Assembly (NCBI RefSeq): GCF_001482385.1
Contig: NZ_CP013611.1
Location: 1,054,001-1,118,000 of the forward strand
From: Pseudoalteromonas rubra
GTDB taxonomy: Bacteria > Pseudomonadota > Gammaproteobacteria > Enterobacterales > Alteromonadaceae
Direction of reading: 5' to 3'
DNA: 64,000 nucleotides
The notes beneath the pieces are model-generated. The model worked only from the letters and a program-made list of their open reading frames with translations. It was not told the DNA's origin and did no database searches. The position numbers and the translations under genes were made by a program. Below, piece by piece: positions 8,154 to 16,132 of the stretch (the stretch's first letter is position 1; every line of letters begins with the position of its first letter).

Positions 8154-9035
8154 ATGACAATAATCAGATACTGTTGCGACGATATCTACATACTCGATCT
8201 AAATAGATGCGGTGAACTCAAAATCGCTGATAACATAGAAGACGCGATAAGTATTGGGCTAGCTTTCAACGAAAAACTAGAAATTGGACACTACAAGGAA
8301 AAGATTGAGAATACCTCACAGTTACTGAGCTATCTCGATAAAATAAAACGTAATGTTGCCAGCACTGGAAGAGTTCCTCTCATAGTGATCACGGGTCACG
8401 CCAACAAAGATCATCTCCAGCTGCCAAACCGTGAGCATATCCACTGGAAGGATGTTTTTGCTTTACTCTCCGAGATCAATGAACTCACTAAAAATAATCT
8501 GGTTGTTTTATCTAGTTCTTGTTGGTCCGCTTTTGCCCTCAAGCATTCAGTCAAACTCGGCTGCAGAGCGCCTTTATATAGCCTCATTGCACCTGAGGTT
8601 GCCATTGAAGCAGGGAGTGTGGCTGATGGTTTTGGTAATTTCATTCGTGAATTACTACGCTCGGAAGATTTGCAAAAAGCGATTCAGTCATTTGATGACA
8701 CTGAGGCGGTTAATCCTAAGCACTACGCACTACATTTCTGCGGTATATTGTTTAGAAAGGCGATCTATCAAACCATTAAAGGAAAAATTAACACTGATTA
8801 TGAGAACTTATATCAAGCAGCGATAAAGCAAGAGCCTGCTTTGGCAAACTTTTCGAAACAGACAATGATAGATGGCCTAATTGAATTCAATCAAGAGAGG
8901 TTTTATCCGGTGTATGACAGGCACTACCGACATTACATGATGCTTGATCTATTCTCTGAAAACGAAAAACGCGATGCTTTCGATATCAAGGCTTTCGAAG
9001 AAGACGTGAGGGCTGGAAAAATTGTCATGGAGTAA
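8154..9035 (+). CDS. Possible caspase-like (clan CD, CHAT-type) cysteine protease, otherwise unknown
   Basis: A 293-residue soluble protein with no signal peptide. Residues 74-132 look like the core of a caspase-haemoglobinase fold. A hydrophobic strand ends in a Gly-His (VPLIVITGHANKDHL, His82), and the next hydrophobic strand ends in a Cys (NNLVVLSSSCWSAFALK, Cys123). This is the His-Cys order and roughly 40-residue spacing seen in CHAT and C14 peptidases. Downstream, APEVAIEAGSVADGFGNFIRELL fits the helix after the active site. The C-terminal third (His/Tyr-rich DRHYRHYMMLDLF) is unrecognised. No partner gene such as a gasdermin or TPR protein is adjacent. A strong Shine-Dalgarno is locked in a hairpin just before the start. 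The fold call is inference; a His/Cys coincidence is possible. Confidence 0.5.
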   Translation: MTIIRYCCDDIYILDLNRCGELKIADNIEDAISIGLAFNEKLEIGHYKEKIENTSQLLSYLDKIKRNVASTGRVPLIVITGHANKDHLQLPNREHIHWKDVFALLSEINELTKNNLVVLSSSCWSAFALKHSVKLGCRAPLYSLIAPEVAIEAGSVADGFGNFIRELLRSEDLQKAIQSFDDTEAVNPKHYALHFCGILFRKAIYQTIKGKINTDYENLYQAAIKQEPALANFSKQTMIDGLIEFNQERFYPVYDRHYRHYMMLDLFSENEKRDAFDIKAFEEDVRAGKIVME

Positions 9036-9104
9036 AACAATCATCATATAGCCATCAGTTGAAAAGAAACTCTACCTCAGGTTTTGGCAACCATTTTCAG
9101 TGAT

Positions 9105-9130
9105 GAAAAAACCCGACCATCAGGCCGGGC
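9105..9130. terminator. Bidirectional intrinsic terminator
   Basis: CCCGACC (9112-9118) and GGCCGGG (9123-9129) form a 7-bp stem with a 4-base loop. A T6 run follows on the minus strand (plus 9106-9111) and CTTTG on the plus strand. It ends the oxidoreductase transcript and probably also the 8154 gene. Confidence 0.75.
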
Positions 9131-9158
9131 TTTGTTAACTCATAAATATCGTTGCGGT

Positions 9159-10166
9159 TTAATCACGCGTAATACGGATCACCGGGCGTTGCTGGCAGGT
9201 TTTCCCAAGCAGGCAACTCAGTGCGTCACGCACGGTGTCGACGCTAAAGTCGAGCAATTTGACCTCAGGTGCCTTAATACGACCATTGCTGACATCATCT
9301 AGTAACTGGCGGCCCATAAAACACAAATGCTGTTGAGCACACAAGCTGTTGGCCATCCAGGCACCAGCGACTGAGACCACGCCAATATTAGGCGCTTTCT
9401 CAAAGAGGAGTTCTTCAGGAATGGTGCCAAAGCCATTCAGACAAGCGATCCGGCCACAGAATCTCAGATGGCGCAGGTCATTCAAAAAGGAGTCACCGCC
9501 TTGTGTATTCAAAATACAGTCAAAACCACCCGGGCCCATTTCTCGTTTGATCTGTTCGCACACCGACTCTGATTCGCAATCGAACACCCAGTCTGCACCA
9601 AGTTTACTCAGTCTCTTGTGGTGTTCTTTCTGTGCAAAAGCAAACACCTGAGCACCGCGCTGTTTGGCATATTGCACTGCAAAATGAGCCACGGCCCCCT
9701 GTGCGCTGTTGATAGCTAAGGAGTCGCCATCCTGTACCTGCATTTTATCCAGTGCCAGTAGTGCTGCCATCCCCGCATTGGGTAAGGACACTGCCACTTC
9801 GCCGCTCATGCCATCCGGTACTTCCGACACCGCGTGGCTGGGTACAACCGCGTATTCTTTCAGCATCCCCTGCTCTGCCAGGCTGGCATTAAACAATACC
9901 CGACTGCCTTTAGGCGGAAATACCCCTTTAGCAGCTGACACCACAGTCCCGACGGCATCCAGTCCCAAAATATGCGGGTATTGCCACTGGCAAAATCCGT
10001 CTTTCGCCATCCGTGCATCCAGGTGATTCAGGGCCACATAATCAATGGCAACCAGTAACTCGTTATCTCCCGGCACTGGCATAGCGTGCTCTGCCATCGC
10101 TAAGTCAAACTCAGCGCCACTTTGACGCAGCTCCAGCGCTCGCATGGTGGTTTTTTCGACTGACAT
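9159..10166 (-). CDS. NAD(P)-dependent MDR oxidoreductase (quinone reductase/MexS-like)
   Basis: A medium-chain dehydrogenase/reductase of the quinone-oxidoreductase type: GroES-like N-domain (NELLVAIDYVALNHLDARM, HILGLDAVGTVV) and Rossmann domain (SLAINSAQGAVAHFAVQYAK). It lacks the Cys/His set for catalytic or structural zinc. The start at 10166 has GGAG nine bases upstream. A short direct repeat (AAAACCACCATG twice, 21 bases apart) duplicates the start region, with a second ATG at 10145; an upstream extension to 10238 runs into an operator-like palindrome. It lies just downstream of the RND genes. In P. aeruginosa the MDR enzyme MexS neighbours mexT-mexEF, so a role in clearing the electrophile that triggers the pump is plausible. 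Confidence 0.8.
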   Translation of the reverse strand: MSVEKTTMRALELRQSGAEFDLAMAEHAMPVPGDNELLVAIDYVALNHLDARMAKDGFCQWQYPHILGLDAVGTVVSAAKGVFPPKGSRVLFNASLAEQGMLKEYAVVPSHAVSEVPDGMSGEVAVSLPNAGMAALLALDKMQVQDGDSLAINSAQGAVAHFAVQYAKQRGAQVFAFAQKEHHKRLSKLGADWVFDCESESVCEQIKREMGPGGFDCILNTQGGDSFLNDLRHLRFCGRIACLNGFGTIPEELLFEKAPNIGVVSVAGAWMANSLCAQQHLCFMGRQLLDDVSNGRIKAPEVKLLDFSVDTVRDALSCLLGKTCQQRPVIRITRD

Positions 10167-10204
10167 GGTGGTTTTCTCCACTTTTCGACCCTTTTGAGGC
10201 CTGA

Positions 10205-10238
10205 TTGCCCATAACTTTAAATTTCCGATTATGGGCAA
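10205..10238. promoter_or_regulatory. Perfect 10-bp inverted repeat, operator candidate
   Basis: TTGCCCATAA (10205-10214) and TTATGGGCAA (10229-10238) are exact complements separated by 14 bases. They lie 39-72 bases upstream of the oxidoreductase start. The size and spacing suit a dimeric repressor. The motif differs from the LysR-type motif at 14749. Confidence 0.55.
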
Positions 10239-10322
10239 AACTTCGCAATTGTTGCTATTAAACCATCTTGGTCTCTGTCAAACAACTCAATATTGTGACA
10301 GGTGTTTAAATCCTGTTAACGG

Positions 10323-13300
10323 CTATTTCCCAATCACCGGCTCTCTTGTACTGTCTTTCGAGCCTTCCTTTGAGTTTTCGTTTAGGGTAAGTATGCGATA
10401 GAACACTGGCGTGAATAGCAAACCAAATACTGTTACCCCAATCATACCAAAGAACACCGCATTACCCATTGCCTGACGCATCTCTGCACCTGCCCCTGAC
10501 GCCAGTACCAGAGGGACCACACCAGCTGTGAACGCAATCGAGGTCATGAGGATAGGGCGCAGTCGTAAACGACACGCTTCCATAATGGCTTCCAGATGGG
10601 TAGCCCCGGTTTTATGCTTGTCGCGGGCAAACTCAACCATCAGAATCGCGTTCTTCGAGGCCAGTGCCACCAGTACAATCAGCGCAATCTGGGTGAAGAT
10701 ATTATTGTCACCACCGAGCATGTATACACCTGCCAGTGCAGAGAATATCGTCATTGGTACTATCAAGATGATGGCAAGCGGTAAACGCAGACTCTCATAT
10801 TGTGCAGCCAGTACCATGAAGACCAACACCACAACCAGAGGGAACACATAAACCATGGTATTGCCCGCCAGGATCTGCTGATAGGTTACCTCAGTCCACT
10901 CATAACTGATCCCTTCCGGTAAGCTCTCGGCCAGTACAGATTCAATCGCTTCTTTGGCCTGATCTGAGCTGTAACCCGGCGCTGGACTTCCGTTCAGTTC
11001 AGCCGTCATATAGCCGTTATAATGCATTACCCTATCCGGACCTGTGGTGGGAGTCACCGTAACTACCGAGCCCAGCGGTACCATGTTGCCAGCGGCATTG
11101 CGAACCTTCAGGTTGTTGATCTGTGACTGTTTGGCACGAAACTCAGCGTCGGCCTGTGCTTTTACCTGATAAGTGCGACCAAACAGGTTAAAGTCATTCA
11201 CATACACAGAGCCAAGATAAACCTGTAGCGCACTGAATACTTCATCCAGCGGAATACCTTGTAATAGTGCCTGCTCACGGTCAACGTTAATATCCATCTG
11301 AGGTACCTGGATACGGAAGCTGGAGTACAGGCCCGTCAGTGCCGGATGTTGCTGAGCCTGACCAATGGTATTCTGAAGCGCCGCAAACAAGGCTTCGAAC
11401 CCTTTATTACCTCTGTCCTGAAGCTGCAATTTAAAGCCTCCAGTGGTACCCAGACCCAGAATTGGCGGCGGTGGGAAAACCGCAACAAAAGCCTCATCAA
11501 TTTCAGCAAAACGCATATTCAGTTGCATCGCAATCGCATGGGCAGAGAGGCTGGGATCCTGACGTTCCGAGAAATCAGCCAGTGGCGTAAACACAATGCC
11601 GCTGTTAGTACTGTTAGTAAAACCATTTACCGACAGACCTGGGAATGCCACGGTATGGGCAACACCTGGTACTTCCAGCGCAATTGCTTGCATTTGTCTG
11701 ACAACGGCTTCTGTTCTGTCCAGACTGGCAGCATCCGGCAGTTGTGCCACCGCAACCAGATACTGCTTATCCTGCTGAGGAATAAAGCCACCCGGCACTG
11801 AGTTAAACAGACCAACCGTTGACCCCACCAGGCCTAAGTAAACCACACCCACTACAACGCTCATGCGGATCAGTTTTTGTACCAGCTTCTCGTAACCTTG
11901 TGCACCTTTGTCGAACATACGGTTGAACGGTTTAAACAACCAGGCACCAAACAGTTTGTCCAGCACACGAGTCAGACCATCTTTAGGCGCATCATGCGAC
12001 TTCAACAACAAGGCAGAAAGCGCTGGTGACAGGGTCAGAGAGTTAAACGCAGAGATCAAGGTTGAAATCGTGATTGTCAGGGCAAACTGCTTGTAGAACT
12101 GGCCCGACAATCCCGTAATGAACGCCGTCGGAATAAAGACTGCACACAGTACAAAAGCAATCGCGATAATTGGACCGGTTACTTCGGTCATGGCTATTTT
12201 GGTTGCCTCGAACGGACTGTACCCGTCCGCAATGTTGCGTTCTACGTTTTCAACCACCACAATGGCGTCGTCCACAACAATACCGATGGCCAGTACCAGA
12301 CCAAACAAAGACAGTGTATTAATAGACACGCCCAGCATCTGCATCACCGCAAAAGTACCAATCAGTGACACCGGCACAGCAATTAATGGGATGATTGACG
12401 CACGCCAGGTTTGCAAAAATACCACCACAACCACAACAACCAGCAGGATGGCTTCAAGCAAGGTCTGAATAACCGCATCAATTGAGCCGCGCACGAATAC
12501 AGTCGGGTCATAGGCAATTTCATAGGTCATGCCTGTCGGGAAGTCTTTAGACAGACGTGCCATTGTCGCTCGTACGTTATCTGACAAGGCAATGGCATTA
12601 GAGCCCGGGCGCTGGAAGACAGGCATGGCAAGCGCAGGCTGGTTGTCCAGCATGGCACGCAGCGCATAGTTTTCCTGGCCCAGCTCAACGCGGGCGATGT
12701 CCTTTAAGCGTGTGATCTGGCCCTGCTCGCCCACTTTGATGATCACTTCTTCGAATTCATCAATTTGAGTTAAGCGACCTTTTACGTTTAACAATACCTG
12801 AAACTGGTTCTCATCCGGTGAAGGCTGAGCTCCCAGTGAGCCTGCTGCTACCTGCTGGTTTTGTGCGCGTAATGCGTTGATCACATCACCTGCTGTCAGA
12901 TTGCGGGCTGCCAACGCGTCGGGGTTTAACCAAACACGCATAGAGTATTTAGCACCACCAAATAGTTGCAGATCGCCCACTTCCGGCAAACGCTTCAGTT
13001 CGTCTTTAATATAGATGTCCGCATAGTTGGCCATGTAAGACGTATCCTGCTGACCATCCGGAGAAACCAGGTGGACCACCAACGCCAGGTTAGGTGACGA
13101 CTTTTGTGCTGTCACACCCAGGCGTTGCACTTCCTGTGGCAGACGCGGCAAGGCGTTATTCACACGGTTTTGCACCTGAACCTGTGCCTGGTCCAGATCG
13201 GTACCCAGGGCAAACGTCACAGTCAAAGTTAAACGACCATCGCTGGTTGCCTGAGATGAATGGTATAACATGTTTTCGAGGCCATTCAGTTCCTGCTCTA

Positions 13301-13499
13301 GCGGCGTTGCAACAGTCTGACCTATAACTTTGGGGTTCGCACCCGGGTAGCTGGCATTCACCACAACCGTAGGTGGCACCACTTCAGGATATTCACTGAC
13401 AGGCAACTGAAACAGTGAAATGGCGCCAGTGATCACAAACACCAGCGAGAGCATGGCCGCAAAAATAGGCCTGCTGATAAAAAAGTGAGAAAAGTTCAT
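10323..13499 (-). CDS. RND multidrug efflux permease, HAE1 family (MexF/OqxB-like)
   Basis: A 1058-residue inner-membrane proton/drug antiporter. It has the N-terminal HAE1 signature (FFISRPIFAAMLSLVFVITG), FQLPVSEYPEVVPPTVVV as in MexF/OqxB, and the proton-relay Asp pair in LAIGIVVDDAIVVVENVERN. Two large periplasmic porter loops and twelve membrane helices are present, ending in FGMIGVTVFGLLFTPVFYRI. It is transcribed with its adaptor nine bases upstream. No outer-membrane factor gene follows, so it would have to use a TolC-type channel encoded elsewhere. The likely regulator is the divergent LysR gene at 14802. Confidence 0.95.
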   Translation of the reverse strand: MNFSHFFISRPIFAAMLSLVFVITGAISLFQLPVSEYPEVVPPTVVVNASYPGANPKVIGQTVATPLEQELNGLENMLYHSSQATSDGRLTLTVTFALGTDLDQAQVQVQNRVNNALPRLPQEVQRLGVTAQKSSPNLALVVHLVSPDGQQDTSYMANYADIYIKDELKRLPEVGDLQLFGGAKYSMRVWLNPDALAARNLTAGDVINALRAQNQQVAAGSLGAQPSPDENQFQVLLNVKGRLTQIDEFEEVIIKVGEQGQITRLKDIARVELGQENYALRAMLDNQPALAMPVFQRPGSNAIALSDNVRATMARLSKDFPTGMTYEIAYDPTVFVRGSIDAVIQTLLEAILLVVVVVVVFLQTWRASIIPLIAVPVSLIGTFAVMQMLGVSINTLSLFGLVLAIGIVVDDAIVVVENVERNIADGYSPFEATKIAMTEVTGPIIAIAFVLCAVFIPTAFITGLSGQFYKQFALTITISTLISAFNSLTLSPALSALLLKSHDAPKDGLTRVLDKLFGAWLFKPFNRMFDKGAQGYEKLVQKLIRMSVVVGVVYLGLVGSTVGLFNSVPGGFIPQQDKQYLVAVAQLPDAASLDRTEAVVRQMQAIALEVPGVAHTVAFPGLSVNGFTNSTNSGIVFTPLADFSERQDPSLSAHAIAMQLNMRFAEIDEAFVAVFPPPPILGLGTTGGFKLQLQDRGNKGFEALFAALQNTIGQAQQHPALTGLYSSFRIQVPQMDINVDREQALLQGIPLDEVFSALQVYLGSVYVNDFNLFGRTYQVKAQADAEFRAKQSQINNLKVRNAAGNMVPLGSVVTVTPTTGPDRVMHYNGYMTAELNGSPAPGYSSDQAKEAIESVLAESLPEGISYEWTEVTYQQILAGNTMVYVFPLVVVLVFMVLAAQYESLRLPLAIILIVPMTIFSALAGVYMLGGDNNIFTQIALIVLVALASKNAILMVEFARDKHKTGATHLEAIMEACRLRLRPILMTSIAFTAGVVPLVLASGAGAEMRQAMGNAVFFGMIGVTVFGLLFTPVFYRILTLNENSKEGSKDSTREPVIGK

Positions 13500-13508
13500 A
13501 ATGGCCTC

Positions 13509-14672
13509 TTAGTTTGCAGCGCTGAGCTGAGTGTCGCGCTGTGCAATCACAAGACGGGTATCATCCAGGTTTAGCATGACCATATTTGGTGTAATAGGCA
13601 TACCCGGTCCGACACGCGCAGGACCATTGGCCGCCACTTTATCCCCATCTTCCAGACCCGATTTAATCGCGCGGAATGCGCCGTAGCGCTCGCCCAACTC
13701 CACCAGACGATATTGCAGGGTATTGTTAGCATCAACAGTCAACACAAAGCGGTTTTTCAGATCAGTGCCAATGGCGCGCTCAGGTACCAACGGCATCGTG
13801 GTCGCGTCTGCGGCGCCTAAAGAGATACGAGCAAATGCACCGGGCTTAAGGCCATGCTGCTTCGCGTCAAATACTGCGCGAACACCTAGTGTGCCGGTAT
13901 TTGGGTTAATTTCATTGTCGATAAAGTCGACCACGCCAGGTACAGATGCACCACCGTTGATACGCTGCAATTGCACCGTGACCGCATCGGTAGCATCAAC
14001 ACCGGCAAATTTGTCGCTCCAGGTGCGTTCGTCCACATCAAAATATGCATAGATCTGCTGATCTGACACTATGGTTGCCAGCGTGGTTTCGCCCGCACTC
14101 ACATAGTTACCTTTAGTCACGATGGCACGAGATACGACCCCGCTGATCGGCGCTTCAACCTGACTGAACTCCAGATCCAGACGCGCTTTTTTCAGTTGCG
14201 CCGCAATGGCATCACGATTAGCTTGTGCCTGACGTAATGTCGCCGCGCGCTGTTCAGCAAGCTCGGTTGACATGGCTTTCTCAGCCACCAGCTGCTTGGC
14301 TCGACGCGCTTCACTTTTTGCCTGCATCAGGGCTGCATCGGCGCTCACCAGTTGTGCGTTCAGGGTTTCAACCTGCACTTCAAACGGGCGCGGATCGAGC
14401 CTGAACAGAATCTGCCCTTTTTCAATACGCTCGCCTTCTTTGAATGTCATCTGCTCTACCTGACCAGACACTCGCGGCTTAAGCACAACCCGCTCTGGCG
14501 CCTGCAAACGCGTAGTAAAGGTATGCCAGGACTGGACCGGCGCCATTTTGACCTGTGCCACATCAATGGTCAGTGGCGGTGGCTGCTGCCCTTCCTGTGC
14601 GCTTGGCTGGCTACAACCACTAAGCACCAAAGCAAGTGCGACCGCACTAAGTGTATAGCTAATTTTATTCAT
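13509..14672 (-). CDS. RND periplasmic adaptor lipoprotein (MexE-like)
   Basis: A 387-residue membrane-fusion protein linking the RND permease to an outer-membrane channel. A lipobox (VLSGC, Cys20) gives an N-terminal lipid anchor. A lipoyl half (PRVSGQVEQMTFKEGERIEKG), an alpha-helical hairpin (about 95-160) and a second lipoyl half (VEAPISGVVSRAIVTKGNYV) follow, then beta-barrel and membrane-proximal domains. The start has CGGAG upstream. First gene of an adaptor-permease pair, possibly read through into the oxidoreductase at 10166. The 14749 motif lies 77 bases upstream of its ATG, in a shared promoter region with the LysR gene. Confidence 0.94.
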   Translation of the reverse strand: MNKISYTLSAVALALVLSGCSQPSAQEGQQPPPLTIDVAQVKMAPVQSWHTFTTRLQAPERVVLKPRVSGQVEQMTFKEGERIEKGQILFRLDPRPFEVQVETLNAQLVSADAALMQAKSEARRAKQLVAEKAMSTELAEQRAATLRQAQANRDAIAAQLKKARLDLEFSQVEAPISGVVSRAIVTKGNYVSAGETTLATIVSDQQIYAYFDVDERTWSDKFAGVDATDAVTVQLQRINGGASVPGVVDFIDNEINPNTGTLGVRAVFDAKQHGLKPGAFARISLGAADATTMPLVPERAIGTDLKNRFVLTVDANNTLQYRLVELGERYGAFRAIKSGLEDGDKVAANGPARVGPGMPITPNMVMLNLDDTRLVIAQRDTQLSAAN

Positions 14673-14748
14673 GACATTCTCCGACAGTATGAGTTGATAT
14701 GATGGTACGAAGAATTACCGTGAAGAAAAATGGTGGTTTTTTAAAAAC

Positions 14749-14771
14749 ATTAGTGCCAGAATGGCACCAAT
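14749..14771. promoter_or_regulatory. LysR-type operator candidate, copy 3
   Basis: ATTAGTGCCA-GAA-TGGCACCAAT, the most symmetric copy of the 23-bp motif also found at 1294 and 1349. It lies between the divergent RND adaptor and LysR genes, 31 bases upstream of the LysR ATG. That is the standard place for autoregulation by a LysR protein, which makes this regulator the natural candidate binder. Confidence 0.65.
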
Positions 14772-14801
14772 AAACTTTTCTTTGTGTTGAAAGGACAGGT
14801 T

Positions 14802-15755
14802 ATGGATACCACCAGCCGCTTGATTATGTTGCTCGAAGTTGTTGAGCAGGGGTCATTTTCTAAGGCCGCTGAACTGAGAAATATAGACCGTTCAGTGATC
14901 TCCAAACAAATAGGCAAGCTCGAAGAAGAGCTGGGGGTTCGACTCCTAAATCGCACTACCCGGTCCTTTTCCCTGACTGCGGCCGGTGCTGAAATGGTAA
15001 AAAAGGCTGCGGATCTGCGCTTACTATTACAAGATACCGTGCAACTGGCCGAAAATTATCACCAGGAGCCCAGAGGCTTATTACGTATTACCGCATCGAG
15101 TTATATCGGCCAGCATTACCTGATGCCAGTCATCAACGACTTCCAGAAGCGCTTTCCTCAGGTCAGTATTGAGATACGTATGGATGACCGGGTGGTTGAT
15201 ATGATCTCTGAAGGGTATGATCTGGCCTTTCGGGTCGGTGAACCACGCGACTCGTCTCTGGTTGCCCGCAAGATAGCCCGAAACAAAATGCTGATCCTGG
15301 CAACACAGCGCTTTATCGACACCTATGGCAAGCCCAAAACCATGGCCGATCTGGCCGACTTGCCAGCGGCTTCCTACAGCAGTTCCCATCTGCGCTTTGA
15401 ATCCATCAGCTACATCGACGAAAATGATAAACCCCAGGAACAACCCATTACACCTGTGTTTCGCTCCAATGATGCCGAAGCCCTGATGTCCAAGGTATTG
15501 TCACATACTGCATTCTTTACCGCACCAGCCTTCTTTTTTGCCGATGGCGTCGATACCGACCAGCTGATCCCGATGCTGACGCATGTCAACCTGCCCGACT
15601 ACAGCGCGGTGTATGCTGTGTATCCACACCGAGATCTCCCCGTCAGAACCCGGTTATTTTTGGACGCGGTACGCCACTATATCGGCGAGCATAAGCCGCG
15701 CTGGGAGCTAAATATTCCCGGCATTGACCAGCTTTATCAGTCTAACAATAAATAA
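14802..15755 (+). CDS. LysR-family regulator of the RND pump
   Basis: A 317-residue LysR protein. It has an N-terminal winged helix-turn-helix (RLIMLLEVVEQGSFSKAAEL, then DRSVISKQIGKLEEELGVRL) and a periplasmic-binding-like effector domain of the CrgA/AaeR type (GLLRITASSYIGQHYLMPVI; AFRVGEPRDSSLVARKI). The ATG at 14802 has AAAGGA six bases upstream; an in-frame GTG at 14784 is less likely. It diverges from the RND adaptor, a typical activator arrangement. By position it plays the part MexT plays for mexEF, although its effector domain looks closer to CrgA-type proteins. The likely regulon is extended by two motif copies at 1.3 kb. Confidence 0.9.
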   Translation: MDTTSRLIMLLEVVEQGSFSKAAELRNIDRSVISKQIGKLEEELGVRLLNRTTRSFSLTAAGAEMVKKAADLRLLLQDTVQLAENYHQEPRGLLRITASSYIGQHYLMPVINDFQKRFPQVSIEIRMDDRVVDMISEGYDLAFRVGEPRDSSLVARKIARNKMLILATQRFIDTYGKPKTMADLADLPAASYSSSHLRFESISYIDENDKPQEQPITPVFRSNDAEALMSKVLSHTAFFTAPAFFFADGVDTDQLIPMLTHVNLPDYSAVYAVYPHRDLPVRTRLFLDAVRHYIGEHKPRWELNIPGIDQLYQSNNK

Positions 15756-16132
15756 TTGCACCTTGTGGGTATATTTATACCCATACAAAATATTCAATAA
15801 TGACAACGATAAAATAACAGTAGTAATGACATGTTGTGCGCTGTAGAGCGCAAAAACTCGAGGGAAAGAGATTTTTTCAGATTTAATTCAACTCCAAATA
15901 CATCAATAATGTCATTTCACAAAGAGTCATACATACACACCATCAAAATCAATAAAGCCGTTATTTTTCATAGCAATAAAATTTAAAGCCAGGTGTTTGC
16001 CGAGGTGTTAACGCACAAACCAAAGTCATTTATTAGCCATATATATGGCACACAGATGCCATGAATTCTTAGCCTCTTTGTCTTTTTTGGTTTCTATAGT
16101 ACTGCCCCTGAAACAATTACAGAGTCAGGATT
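15756..16132. other. AT-rich intergenic region with an 18-base palindromic hairpin
   Basis: The stem TGGGTATA-TT-TATACCCA (15766-15783) lies 11 bases after the LysR stop and may limit its transcript, though no T-run follows. The rest is AT-rich, without a coding signal, and must hold the promoter of the nucleotidase gene. CAGGA precedes that gene's ATG. Confidence 0.45.

Noticed and set aside
11346..12468. Plus-strand ORFs opposite the RND permease
   Set aside because: Antisense to a fully conserved efflux gene; no domain or ribosome-binding site.
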